Source: an uncultured Eubacteriales bacterium
GTDB taxonomy: Bacteria > Bacillota > Clostridia > Lachnospirales > Lachnospiraceae
DNA length: 35,844 bases
NCBI GenBank assembly: GCA_900314775.1
Contig: OMWM01000013.1
Location: forward strand, 1 to 35,844
Direction of reading: 5' to 3'
How positions within the stretch are numbered: position 1 is the first letter of the stretch; each line of letters opens with the position of its first letter. This document shows, in pieces, positions 25,598-33,336 of this stretch. A program made the translations under genes and the position numbers. Below the pieces are notes generated by a model. It did no database searches and was not told the DNA's origin. It saw only the letters and a list, made by a program, of their open reading frames with translations.

Positions 25598-26647
25598 TTA
25601 TTCTGATTTGCTGCTGAGATCGATCGCTTCATAATCATCCGGCATCGTGATACCGAGATCTTCCGCGATCTCCGGATTGTAGACCTTCTTGACTGTCTGC
25701 GGGTCCTCGATCGGCATTGTGGCCGGATCTTCGCCGTTTACGAGAATGTCATAGGCCATCTCACCGGCACGGTATCCGATATCATAGAAGTCGATGGACA
25801 GAGAGCAAAGACCTGCCTCGATGCACTGGCTCTCCTCGCCGGCTACGATCGGCACCTTCGCCGGCCGTGCAATGGAATCGATCAGCTCTGTATTGGCTGC
25901 CACGATGTTATCGGTCGGTGTGTAGAGAACATCGCTCTCGGAAACCGCTGTCGTGCAGACAGACTGCAGATCGTTGGAATCGGAGAATGTGTATTCCTTG
26001 TAGGCGATGCCGAGATCGTCAAATGCTTTCTCGATGTTCTCTGCCTGATATACGGAATTGACTTCCGCCGAGCAGTAGAGAATGCCGACCTGGCTGGCAT
26101 CCGGGAAAAGATCCTTGACCATCTGTGCCTGCTCATCGAGCGGTGCAAGGTCATCGGTGCCCGTTACGTTCATGCCGGTGCAGTTATTGTCATCGAGTTC
26201 AATATTCAGCGCGGACGCGAAGCTCGTGCAGGATGTGCCGACAACAGGAATGTCGGTCGTCGCGTTGGAGCAGGCCTGAATGGCCGGTGTCGCATTCGCC
26301 ATGATCAGATCATCGCCGTCGGATACGAACTGGTTCGCGATCGTCGCACATGTCGGTGAATCGCCCTGCGCGTTCTGATAATCAAATTCGACATTGTCAC
26401 CGAGCTTCTCGGTCAGCGCATCCTCAAAGCCCTGTGTCGCACGGTCGAGTGCATCGTGCTGCACGAGCTGGCAGATACCGATGCGATAGACCTTGCCGTC
26501 CGTATTGTCTGCCGCGGATGCGGCTTCCGTCGTCTTCTCTGTCTCGGATGCATTGCCTGACGGTGCAGAGCCGCCGCATCCTGTCATCATGGCCGCTGCC
26601 AGTGCTGCTGCCAGCGCCGCGGAAATTACCTTCTTACTGATTTTCAT
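25598..26647 (-). CDS. ABC transporter substrate-binding lipoprotein, PF04392/TrpX-like family
   Basis: A 349-residue lipoprotein. The signal is an Ala-rich hydrophobic stretch and lipobox MTGC with Cys24, then a Ser/Thr/Glu/Ala linker to about residue 48. The mature part (RIGICQLVQHDALDRATQGFEDAL; QNAQGDSPTCATIANQFV; IPVVGTSCTSF) is typical of the ABC substrate-binding family that includes TrpX. Family members are normally followed by a permease and an ATPase gene; here a terminator follows directly and no partner genes are present. Ligand is unknown (tryptophan or another small molecule is possible). GGAGGGG precedes the ATG. The leader holds an inverted repeat; I see no T-box. Confidence 0.87.
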   Translation of the reverse strand: MKISKKVISAALAAALAAAMMTGCGGSAPSGNASETEKTTEAASAADNTDGKVYRIGICQLVQHDALDRATQGFEDALTEKLGDNVEFDYQNAQGDSPTCATIANQFVSDGDDLIMANATPAIQACSNATTDIPVVGTSCTSFASALNIELDDNNCTGMNVTGTDDLAPLDEQAQMVKDLFPDASQVGILYCSAEVNSVYQAENIEKAFDDLGIAYKEYTFSDSNDLQSVCTTAVSESDVLYTPTDNIVAANTELIDSIARPAKVPIVAGEESQCIEAGLCSLSIDFYDIGYRAGEMAYDILVNGEDPATMPIEDPQTVKKVYNPEIAEDLGITMPDDYEAIDLSSKSE

Positions 26648-26674
26648 AATACCCCTCCATAAGAATTCATACCT

Positions 26675-26719
26675 GTCCGCACTTTAACGCTTTAAACTTT
26701 AATGCTTTAAAGTGCGGAC
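26675..26719. promoter_or_regulatory. 13-bp inverted repeat with internal CTTTAA repeats in the leader of the binding-protein gene
   Basis: Arms GTCCGCACTTTAA (26675-26687) and TTAAAGTGCGGAC (26707-26719) with a 19-base centre. CTTTAA recurs at 26682, 26690, 26697 and 26705 (spacing 8, 7, 8). It lies between the predicted start of transcription and the Shine-Dalgarno, so it is either an RNA hairpin or an operator. No T-tract follows. Confidence 0.65.
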
Positions 26720-26730
26720 TCACATACATT

Positions 26731-26758
26731 ATTGTACCAGTATGCTGTAAAAATGCAA
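26731..26758 (-). promoter_or_regulatory. promoter of the orphan binding-protein gene
   Basis: On the minus strand, -35 TTGCAT (26758-26753) and -10 TACAAT (26736-26731), spacer 16. Transcription would begin a few bases before the inverted repeat at 26675-26719. Confidence 0.6.
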
Positions 26759-26799
26759 GTTAAAATCCTTTATGCTGGCAATCGGTAATTTCTATGCAG

Positions 26800-26845
26800 A
26801 AAAATCCCGCTCCGTGCAGAGCATTGCGCTCTGCCGGAACGGGAT
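26800..26845 (-). terminator. terminator of the small lipoprotein gene
   Basis: A long imperfect stem (26804-26822 with 26828-26845; outer ATCCCG/CGGGAT, inner GCAGAGC/GCTCTGC) followed on the minus strand by TTTTTC. It begins six bases after the stop codon. Confidence 0.82.
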
Positions 26846-26851
26846 CCGTCT

Positions 26852-27361
26852 CTACCTGACCTGGCCGATCAGGGCATTCATCTCCTCCTGCGTCACTCCC
26901 TCGCGCAGGGAAATGGCGTATGTGCAGTCATCATTTTCCCAGACGGCGAGCACATATCCATCGCTGCCGCCGCTCAGCGTGACATCCATGCCGCCCTCAT
27001 TTTCCTGCTTTACCTCATCGTATTCATTGTAATCGCCGCTGATATCGCCGCTCCCTTCGGCCTTGCGGATTCTTCCCGTCTCCTGGCCGCTGCTCTGATA
27101 AATCACCTCGAGCATGCTGCCGTTTTCTTCATCCTGCAGCACGCGGTACACGCAGCTGTCCGAGCCGGCCACCGTCTCCGGCAGTGTGATGTCAAAGCCT
27201 GCGTCCCTCTGCGCATCCTCCAGACTGGCGTATTCTGTAAAAGGATCCGGAATCTGCATTCCGTTTGTATCCGTCTGCGCCTGCGAGGACGACGATGCGC
27301 CGCAGGCCGCGGAAAATGTCAGCACCAGGCTGCATAAAGCAGCCATAAATATTTTCTTCAT
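26852..27361 (-). CDS. small lipoprotein of unknown function
   Basis: A 169-residue predicted lipoprotein. The signal sequence ends in lipobox SAAC with Cys20, followed by a Ser/Gln/Thr linker. The mature part of about 140 residues is acidic, with alternating hydrophobic segments (GFDITLPETVAGSDSCVYRV, MLEVIYQ, MDVTLSGGSDGYVLAVWEN, CTYAISLREGVT), suggesting a beta-rich fold with two cysteines (SDSC and DDCTY) that could form a disulfide. I do not recognise a named family, though proteins of similar layout are common in Clostridia. The frame extends to 27457, but the ATG at 27361 has AGGAGAG and starts the signal peptide. Monocistronic, with promoter and terminator. Confidence 0.82.
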   Translation of the reverse strand: MKKIFMAALCSLVLTFSAACGASSSSQAQTDTNGMQIPDPFTEYASLEDAQRDAGFDITLPETVAGSDSCVYRVLQDEENGSMLEVIYQSSGQETGRIRKAEGSGDISGDYNEYDEVKQENEGGMDVTLSGGSDGYVLAVWENDDCTYAISLREGVTQEEMNALIGQVR

Positions 27362-27403
27362 ATTGCAATCTCTCCTGTCTGCTGTTTTTGGCGTGCACTT
27401 CTC

Positions 27404-27431
27404 ATTATATATATTCCTGCGCCATCTGCAA
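27404..27431 (-). promoter_or_regulatory. promoter of the small lipoprotein gene
   Basis: On the minus strand, -35 TTGCAG (27431-27426) and -10 TATAAT (27409-27404), spacer 16. It is divergent from the nad operon promoter about 60 bases away. Confidence 0.6.
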
Positions 27432-27475
27432 GTTCCGGAAGGAAAAAATGGCGGCATGTATATTTACACGTTCAT

Positions 27476-27501
27476 TTGTCAGGTGTCTTGTCAACTGACA
27501 A
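27476..27501. promoter_or_regulatory. palindrome over the nad operon promoter (candidate NiaR operator)
   Basis: TTGTCAG (27476-27482) and CTGACAA (27495-27501) are perfect inverted arms 12 bases apart, with GTGTCTTGTCA between them. The palindrome covers the -35 of the nad promoter. A repressor of the NiaR family is encoded as the last gene of the operon, so autoregulation by niacin is the natural reading (inference). Confidence 0.6.
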
Positions 27502-27516
27502 AAACGGGTGTATACT
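27488..27516 (+). promoter_or_regulatory. promoter of the nadABC-niaR operon
   Basis: -35 TTGTCA (27488-27493) and -10 TATACT (27511-27516) with a 17-base spacer, 38 bases before the nadA ATG. Confidence 0.7.
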
Positions 27517-27553
27517 GATCGCTGACAAATCCGAATCAGACAAGGAGTTTATC

Positions 27554-28477
27554 ATGGAATATAATTTTAATGAACTGAAAACGCGGGTTGAAAAACTCAA
27601 GAAAGAACAGAACGCCGTGATTCTCGCCCACTACTACGTGCCGGATGACGTACAGGCACTGGCGGACTATATCGGCGATTCCTACGGTCTGGCAAAGCTT
27701 GCCACGCAGGTGGATGCCGACGAGATCATTTTCTGCGGTGTCGATTTCATGGGCCAGAGTGCCAAGATTCTGAACCCGACGCGGCGCGTCTTCCTGCCAA
27801 GCGCGCAGGCCAGCTGCCCGATGGCGCACATGATCACCGCCGATGCGATCAAGGAGATGCGGAGCCGCTATGACGACCTCACGGTTGTCTGCTACGTCAA
27901 TTCCACAGCGGAGATCAAGGCGCTCTCTGACGTCTGCGTCACCAGCTCCAACGCGCTGAAAATCGTGAAAAAGCTCCCGGGTAAGAACATTTTCTTTATC
28001 CCGGACGGCAACCTCGGACACTACATCAAGGAGCAGTGTCCGGAGAAGAACGTGATCCCGTGGAAGGGCTACTGCCTCGTCCACGCCGCCATCACGATCC
28101 ACGATGTCGAGAAGGCCAGGATCGCGCATCCGCAGGCAAAGCTGCTCGCGCACCCGGAATGTCCGGCGGATATTTTAAATGAAGCCGATTACATCGGCAG
28201 CACCAAAGGCATTATCGACGCGGCGCGCACGATGCCGGATCAGGGGTTCATCATCGCCACCGAATGCGGCGTGCTCTGCGAACTGCACCGGCAGTGTCCG
28301 GGAAAGACATTTTACACCGTGCATCCGAACCAGATCTGCGTCAACATGAAACGGGTTACCGCTGACAAAGTGCTCGACGCACTGGTAAATCATTCCAATG
28401 AAGTTTTCGTGCCGGAGGATATCGCCGCGGCCGCGCTGAAACCGCTGCAGCGTATGATCGAGCTGGCTGAATCCTGA
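27554..28477 (+). CDS. nadA: quinolinate synthase (NadA)
   Basis: A 307-residue cytoplasmic [4Fe-4S] enzyme that condenses iminoaspartate with dihydroxyacetone phosphate to quinolinate. The family start AVILAHYYVPDDVQALADYIGDS is visible (residues 23-45). Likely cluster cysteines are C88 (ASCPMAH), C174 (GYCLVHA) and C262 (NQICVNM), spaced as in the short Thermotoga-type enzymes. HPECP and ATECGV are also conserved. A TTG-started frame reaches 27476, but the ATG at 27554 with AAGGAG is the real start; the longer frame would begin inside the promoter. First gene of the operon. Confidence 0.96.
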   Translation: MEYNFNELKTRVEKLKKEQNAVILAHYYVPDDVQALADYIGDSYGLAKLATQVDADEIIFCGVDFMGQSAKILNPTRRVFLPSAQASCPMAHMITADAIKEMRSRYDDLTVVCYVNSTAEIKALSDVCVTSSNALKIVKKLPGKNIFFIPDGNLGHYIKEQCPEKNVIPWKGYCLVHAAITIHDVEKARIAHPQAKLLAHPECPADILNEADYIGSTKGIIDAARTMPDQGFIIATECGVLCELHRQCPGKTFYTVHPNQICVNMKRVTADKVLDALVNHSNEVFVPEDIAAAALKPLQRMIELAES

Positions 28478-28494
28478 GAAAGAAGGGGTTTTAT

Positions 28495-29955
28495 ATGATC
28501 AAAACCGATGTTCTGATTGCCGGCTGCGGCTGCGCCGGTCTCTACTGCGCGATGAATCTGCCGCGCAGCCTGCACATTCTGATGGTCACCAAGGCCGATC
28601 TGGAAAGCTCCGATTCCTACCTCGCGCAGGGCGGCATGTGCATGCTCAAGGATGAGTCCGACTATCAGAGTTATTTTGAAGATACGATGCGGGCGGGCCA
28701 TGAGGAAAATGACCGCCGTTCCGTGGAAATCATGATCCGCTCCTCCAGACCGGTCGTGCAGGATCTGATCTCCTACGGCGCCCGTTTTCACCGCGAACCG
28801 GACGGCTCGCTGTCCTTTACCCGCGAGGGCGCGCACCGGCACCGCCGGATCATCTATCATGAAGATGTCACCGGCAAAGAAATCACCAGCAGCATTCTGG
28901 AACAGGTAAAGAAACTGCCGAACGTCGTCATGATGGAATATACGACGCTGCTCGACATCATCGAAGACGGCAGCGGCGAATGCGCCGGCGCCGTTGTCCG
29001 CATGAAGGACGGATCGATCGAGAAAATCGCCGCGCAGGAGGTTGTGCTGGCGACCGGCGGCATAGGCGGTCTCTACGTGCACTCCACGAATTTCCGCCAG
29101 CTCACCGGCGACGCGGTCGCGATTGCGATCCGCCATGGGATGCGCCTGAAAAACGTCAATTATATCCAGATCCACCCGACCACCTTCTACTCTCCGAACA
29201 AGGAGGACCGGAGCTTTCTGATCTCCGAATCCGTCCGCGGCGAGGGGGCGAAGCTCTACGACAAACATATGCACCGTTTTGTCAACGAGCTGCTGCCGCG
29301 CGATCTGCTGACCGATGCCATCTATGCACAGATGGCAAAAGACGGGACGGATTTCGTCTGGGAAGATCTGCGCCCGATCCCGGAGGACCAGCTGCGGGAA
29401 CATTTTCCGAATATTGTGGAACACTGCCGCGAAATGGGATATGATGTAACAAGAGAGTGCATCCCGGTTGTACCGGCGCAGCATTACTATATGGGCGGCG
29501 TATGGGTCGACCACGAAAGCCGCACCTCGATGCACCGTCTCTATACGATCGGCGAGGCGGCCTGCAACGGCGTGCACGGGCGCAACCGCCTGGCCAGCAA
29601 CTCCCTGCTGGAAAGTCTCGTCTTCGCAAGACGCGCGGCACACAGCATGCTGGCCGACAACCCGGCACTGGCGGCGAAAAGCGGCCTCGATGCCGATACG
29701 CTGAAGGCATATGCACAGGAAAATGCAGACGCGCCTTATACAGATGAAGAAAGCTGCAGCGAAAGCGACCGTGTGCGGGCCGTCGAGGATTATGCCGCAG
29801 ACGGCTACCAGGACGCCGAAGCGCTGCAGAGAGAATATGCGAAGCTTGTTGAAGATGAAATCCGCCGTGCCAACAGCATGATGGCACCGGCGCAGGGCAA
29901 TGACAGCAGCCGTCTCGCGCGGACTGCGTTTTTAGAGGAGGCCGGCAATGTTTGA
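28495..29955 (+). CDS. nadB: L-aspartate oxidase (NadB)
   Basis: A 486-residue cytoplasmic FAD enzyme that oxidises aspartate to iminoaspartate for NadA. It has an FAD-binding GCGCAGLYCA (GxGxxG) at about residues 10-19, SYLAQGGM, ATGGIGGLY, the active-site region HPTTFY..ISESVRGEGAKL, HYYMGGVWVD, and GEAACNGVHGRNRLASNSLLE. It is about 50 residues shorter than the E. coli enzyme, mostly in the C-terminal helical domain, as in several Firmicutes. In an anaerobe the electron acceptor would be fumarate or a quinone rather than oxygen (inference). AGAAGGGG lies before the ATG, 17 bases after nadA. Confidence 0.95.
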   Translation: MIKTDVLIAGCGCAGLYCAMNLPRSLHILMVTKADLESSDSYLAQGGMCMLKDESDYQSYFEDTMRAGHEENDRRSVEIMIRSSRPVVQDLISYGARFHREPDGSLSFTREGAHRHRRIIYHEDVTGKEITSSILEQVKKLPNVVMMEYTTLLDIIEDGSGECAGAVVRMKDGSIEKIAAQEVVLATGGIGGLYVHSTNFRQLTGDAVAIAIRHGMRLKNVNYIQIHPTTFYSPNKEDRSFLISESVRGEGAKLYDKHMHRFVNELLPRDLLTDAIYAQMAKDGTDFVWEDLRPIPEDQLREHFPNIVEHCREMGYDVTRECIPVVPAQHYYMGGVWVDHESRTSMHRLYTIGEAACNGVHGRNRLASNSLLESLVFARRAAHSMLADNPALAAKSGLDADTLKAYAQENADAPYTDEESCSESDRVRAVEDYAADGYQDAEALQREYAKLVEDEIRRANSMMAPAQGNDSSRLARTAFLEEAGNV

Positions 29956-30814
29956 TGAGACAACCATGCGTCTGCATATCGACCCGCTGCTGCTTGGCGC
30001 GCTGCGGGAGGACATTACAAGCGAGGACGTAAGCACCTGCAGCATCCTGCAGGAAGCGGTGCCGGGCAGCGTTGACCTGCTTGTCAAGGAAGACGGCATT
30101 ATCTGCGGTCTGCAGATCTTTGCCCGCGTCTTCACTCTGCTCGACCCGGACACCGAGACCGTTTTTACGAAGAAGGACGGCGATGCGGTCCGCTGCGGCG
30201 AGAAGATCGGCGAGGTGCACGGGGATATGCGCGTTCTGCTCGAGGGCGAGCGCACCGCACTGAATTATCTGCAGAGAATGAGCGGCATTGCGACCTGCAC
30301 GAAAAAGACCGCAGAGCTGCTCAGGGGGACGAAAATCCGTCTCCTGGATACACGTAAAACGACGCCGAACAACCGGATATTTGAAAAATACGCTGTCACC
30401 GTCGGCGGCGGTTACAACCACCGTCTCGGCCTGTCTGACGGCGTACTGCTCAAGGACAACCATATCAGCGCCGCCGGCGGCATCACGAAAGCCGTCGCCC
30501 TGGCACGCGAACATGCGCCTTTCGTCCGCCGGATCGAGGTGGAGACGGAAAACCTCGATATGGTGCGCGAGGCCGTGGAGGCCGGCGCGGATATCATCAT
30601 GCTCGATAATATGGACCACGATACGATGCAGAAAGCCTGCGAGATCATCGGCGGCAGAGCCGACATCGAGATCTCCGGCAACGTAACACAAGGCAGCATA
30701 GCCGGCATCCGTGACCTTGATGTCGACTACATTTCCAGCGGAGCGCTGACGCATTCCGCTCCGATCCTGGATCTGTCCATGAAGCATCTGCATCCGGTCG
30801 GCGGTCAGAACTGA
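29948..30814 (+). CDS. nadC: nicotinate-nucleotide pyrophosphorylase / quinolinate phosphoribosyltransferase (NadC)
   Basis: A 288-residue cytoplasmic enzyme that converts quinolinate and PRPP to nicotinate mononucleotide. Landmarks are GERTALNYLQRMSGIAT, LDTRKTTPNNRIFEKYAV (usual form has GLR after TTP), GGGYNHRLGLSDGVLLKDNH, EVETENLDM and ISSGALTHSAPILDLS. Length fits the family (about 280-297). Its ATG lies 8 bases inside the end of nadB with GAGGAGG before it, so translation is coupled. Confidence 0.96.
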   Translation: MFDETTMRLHIDPLLLGALREDITSEDVSTCSILQEAVPGSVDLLVKEDGIICGLQIFARVFTLLDPDTETVFTKKDGDAVRCGEKIGEVHGDMRVLLEGERTALNYLQRMSGIATCTKKTAELLRGTKIRLLDTRKTTPNNRIFEKYAVTVGGGYNHRLGLSDGVLLKDNHISAAGGITKAVALAREHAPFVRRIEVETENLDMVREAVEAGADIIMLDNMDHDTMQKACEIIGGRADIEISGNVTQGSIAGIRDLDVDYISSGALTHSAPILDLSMKHLHPVGGQN

Positions 30815-30823
30815 GGAAATGCC

Positions 30824-31369
30824 ATGAAGAGTGAAGAACGGAGAAAACTGCTGATCGATCGGCTGGAAAATGCCGAGGCACCGCTGTCCGGCTCCGCGCT
30901 GGCCAGAGAGCTGGGCGTGAGCCGTCAGGTCATCGTCAACGACATCGCCATACTGCGCGCTGCCGGCAATGAGATCATGCCGACTTCGCGCGGCTACGTG
31001 CTCAGCAGGCCGGCGGCCTGCAGCCGCGTCATCAAAGTCTGCCACAACAAAGATGATGTGGAGACAGAGATGAATGCCATCGTCGATCTGGGCGGTACGA
31101 TCAAGGATATTTTTGTCTACCATAAAGCCTACGGCGTCGTCCGCGGCACACTGAACGTCCGTTCACGGCTCGATGTGCAGAATTTCGTCGAGAAAATTCA
31201 TTCGGGAAAATCCAGCCTTCTCTCGGAGATTACGGCCGGCTACCACTACCACACCATTCTCGCCAAAGATGAAGCCACACTGGACATGATCGAAAACCGG
31301 ATCTGGGAACTGGGCTTTCTTGCCAAGCTCCAGCCTTACGAACCGCTGGACCTCACCTCGCAGGGCTGA
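30824..31369 (+). CDS. niaR: niacin-responsive transcriptional repressor NiaR (HTH plus 3H domain)
   Basis: A 181-residue DNA-binding protein. The N-terminal helix-turn-helix (about residues 5-60; GSALARELGVSRQVIVNDIAILR is the core) is followed by the 3H domain that binds nicotinic acid through a metal; conserved His are visible at VYHKAYG, KIHSGKSS and GYHYHTI. In Firmicutes NiaR (YrxA) represses NAD synthesis genes when niacin is available. It is the last gene of the nad operon, nine bases after nadC, with GAGGAA before the ATG. The palindrome over the nad promoter is its likely target. Confidence 0.93.
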   Translation: MKSEERRKLLIDRLENAEAPLSGSALARELGVSRQVIVNDIAILRAAGNEIMPTSRGYVLSRPAACSRVIKVCHNKDDVETEMNAIVDLGGTIKDIFVYHKAYGVVRGTLNVRSRLDVQNFVEKIHSGKSSLLSEITAGYHYHTILAKDEATLDMIENRIWELGFLAKLQPYEPLDLTSQG

Positions 31370-31397
31370 CCGCGCTGCGGGATAAATATGAAAAGCG

Positions 31398-31423
31398 CCT
31401 CCGGCCTGCGCCGGAGGTTTTTT
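31398..31423 (+). terminator. terminator of the nad operon
   Basis: CCTCCGG (31398-31404) pairs with CCGGAGG (31411-31417) over a 6-base loop, followed by six T. It lies 28 bases after the niaR stop. The T-tract is also the first part of the tandem repeat that follows. Confidence 0.85.
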
Positions 31424-31602
31424 CATGCCGCCGCACGGGACTGCCGGGCCGCCGCGGCTTTTTTCATGCCGCCGCACAGGACTGCCGGGCCGCCGCGGCT
31501 TTTCATGCCGCCGCGCGGGACTGCCGGGCCGCCGCGGTTTTTTTCATGCCGCCGCACAGGACTGCCGGGCCGCCGCGGCTTTTTTCATGCCGCCGCACCG
31601 AT
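31418..31602. repeat. intergenic GC-rich tandem repeat (41-bp unit, four copies plus a part)
   Basis: CATGCCGCCGC starts at 31424, 31465, 31504, 31545 and 31586, giving periods of 41, 39, 41 and 41. Each full unit is a run of 3 to 7 T, CATGCCGCCGCNC, GGGACTGCCGGG or the AGGACTGCCGGG variant, and CCGCCGCGG. It fills most of the 306-base gene-free stretch between niaR and xylulokinase; the rest is the terminator and the xylulokinase promoter. No coding potential is claimed for it. Confidence 0.92.
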
Positions 31603-31630
31603 TGAGAGGGGCCGCGATACCTGCTATAAT
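31602..31630 (+). promoter_or_regulatory. promoter of the xylulokinase gene
   Basis: -35 TTGAGA (31602-31607) and -10 TATAAT (31625-31630), spacer 17, directly after the tandem repeat and 45 bases before the ATG. Confidence 0.7.
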
Positions 31631-31675
31631 AAGCATATTATCAAAAGAACGGACAATTTGATCGGAGGTATCTGT

Positions 31676-33148
31676 ATGTATTATATCGGCATAGACCTTG
31701 GAACATCGGCCGTAAAGCTCCTTCTGATGGAAGAAGACGGCAGTATCCGCAGAATTGTTTCACGGGAATATCCGCTTTCCTTCCCGCATCCGGGCTGGTC
31801 TGAACAGAACCCGGAGGACTGGATTGCGGCCTGCACGGACGGCATTCTCGAACTGGTCAGCGATATCGATGCGGCGCAGGTGCGCGGCATCGGCGCCGGC
31901 GGACAGATGCACGGACTTGTCGCTCTGGACCGCAGCGGCCGCGTCATCCGCCCGGCTATTCTCTGGAACGACGGGCGCACCCAGAAGGAAACCGACTGGC
32001 TCAACGAATCCATCGGCCGCGAGCAGCTGATGCAATGCACCGGCAATATTGCCTTTGCCGGCTTTACGGCACCGAAACTCCTTTGGATGCGGGAAAATGA
32101 GCCTGAAAATTTCCGGCAGATCGATAAAATCATGCTGCCGAAGGATTATATCAACTACCGGCTGACCGGTGTGCACTGCACGGATTATTCCGATGCATCC
32201 GGCACGCTCCTGCTGGATGTGCAGAACAAGCGCTGGAGTCCGGAGATGCTGGAGATCGTCGGCCTGAGCGAGCGGCAGATGCCGCAGCTTTTCGAGAGCA
32301 GCGCGCCGGTCGGCACACTGACGGAAAAAGCCGCCGAAGCGCTCGGCCTGCCGCGCAGCGTCATCGTCGCAGCGGGTGCCGGAGACAACGCCGCGGCAGC
32401 CGTGGGAACGGGCGTCGTCGGCAGCGGCGGCTGCAACATTTCTCTCGGCACGTCGGGCACAATTTTCATCTCCAGCGATCATTTCCTGCCCGACCCTTCG
32501 CATGCGCTGCATTCTTTCGCCCATGCGGACGGCGGCTGGCATCTGATGGGCTGCATGCTCTCTGCGGCTTCCTGCAATAAATGGTGGATGGATGACATCC
32601 TGCGCTCCGCCGACTACACCGGCGAACAGAGCGGCATCCTGCCGGAACGGCTTGGCCGCAGCCACGTCTACTACCTGCCGTACCTGATGGGAGAACGGGC
32701 ACCGCATAATGATGCGATGGCGCGCAGCTGTTTCCTCGGCATGACGATGGACACCACGCGCGAGGACATGACGCAGGCGGTTCTCGAGGGCGTCGCCTTC
32801 GGCATCCGCGACAGTCTGGAAGCGGCGAAAAAACTGGGACTGCAGGTCACATCCAGCATGATCTGCGGCGGCGGTGCTAAGAGCACGCTCTGGAAGGCGA
32901 TCGTCGCCGATGTGCTGAATATCGAGCTTACCGTACCGGAAACCGAGCAGGGACCGGGCTACGGCGGCGCCATCCTGGCGGCCGTGGCAGCCGGCGCTTA
33001 TCCTGATGTGAAAACGGCCGCGGACACACTGATCAGAACGACCGACCGCATTCTCCCGGATCCGGAGACGGCCGCGCTCTATGATGAAAAATACAAGGTT
33101 TATCACAGCCTCTACCCGGCGCTGAAACCGCTGTTTCCGGCATTCTGA
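31676..33148 (+). CDS. xylB: xylulokinase (FGGY family)
   Basis: A 490-residue cytoplasmic kinase that phosphorylates D-xylulose to xylulose 5-phosphate. It starts with the FGGY ATP-site strand YIGIDLGTSAVKLL. GGQMHGLV and LWNDGRT mark the xylulokinase substrate site, LPKDYINYRLTG and TDYSDASGTLLLD follow, and AGAGDNAAAAVGTG includes the catalytic Asp. The second ATPase half has SLGTSGTIF and ICGGGAKSTLWKAI. An open frame extends upstream to 31388, but only through the tandem repeat; GGAGG at 31664-31668 fixes the ATG at 31676. No xylose isomerase or transporter is adjacent. It converges with the transaldolase-family gene, another pentose phosphate enzyme. Confidence 0.94.
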   Translation: MYYIGIDLGTSAVKLLLMEEDGSIRRIVSREYPLSFPHPGWSEQNPEDWIAACTDGILELVSDIDAAQVRGIGAGGQMHGLVALDRSGRVIRPAILWNDGRTQKETDWLNESIGREQLMQCTGNIAFAGFTAPKLLWMRENEPENFRQIDKIMLPKDYINYRLTGVHCTDYSDASGTLLLDVQNKRWSPEMLEIVGLSERQMPQLFESSAPVGTLTEKAAEALGLPRSVIVAAGAGDNAAAAVGTGVVGSGGCNISLGTSGTIFISSDHFLPDPSHALHSFAHADGGWHLMGCMLSAASCNKWWMDDILRSADYTGEQSGILPERLGRSHVYYLPYLMGERAPHNDAMARSCFLGMTMDTTREDMTQAVLEGVAFGIRDSLEAAKKLGLQVTSSMICGGGAKSTLWKAIVADVLNIELTVPETEQGPGYGGAILAAVAAGAYPDVKTAADTLIRTTDRILPDPETAALYDEKYKVYHSLYPALKPLFPAF

Positions 33149-33261
33149 CATGAAAACCGGAAGGGGCGCTCCTGCTTTGATTCTGTCATGAAAACCGGAA
33201 GGCGCTTTCGCTTCGATTCTGTCATGAAAACCGGAAGGCGCGCTCCCGCTTTGATTCTGTC
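33149..33261. repeat. intergenic tandem repeat (36-38-bp unit, three copies)
   Basis: CATGAAAACCGGAAGG starts at 33149, 33187 and 33223, and each copy ends with GATTCTGT; the copies are 38, 36 and 38 bases. The first begins at the base after the xylulokinase stop codon, and the array ends just before the terminator. Confidence 0.9.
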
Positions 33262-33270
33262 AATAAATAA

Positions 33271-33319
33271 AAACGCGCTCTCTGCTTTGCCTTTGCAAAA
33301 CAGAAAGCGCGTTTTTTAT
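33271..33319. terminator. bidirectional terminator between xylulokinase and transaldolase-family genes
   Basis: A 14-bp stem with one mismatch (33271-33284 with 33301-33314; outer AAACGCGCT/AGCGCGTTT), flanked by A-rich sequence on the left and six T on the right. It serves both convergent genes. Confidence 0.85.
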
Positions 33320-33336
33320 TCCGCGGCAAGGGGAAA

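Noticed and set aside
26648..26760. T-box leader for the TrpX-like binding protein.
   Set aside because: No T-box sequence or specifier-loop arrangement is seen, and the leader is too short.
31418..31602. A CRISPR-like array.
   Set aside because: The units are contiguous and near-identical along their whole length, with no unique spacers; no cas genes are near.
31388..31675. An in-frame N-terminal extension of xylulokinase of about 96 residues through the tandem repeat.
   Set aside because: It is the translation of the repeat and terminator region, and it lacks a ribosome site. The ATG at 31676 has GGAGG and starts the FGGY fold correctly.
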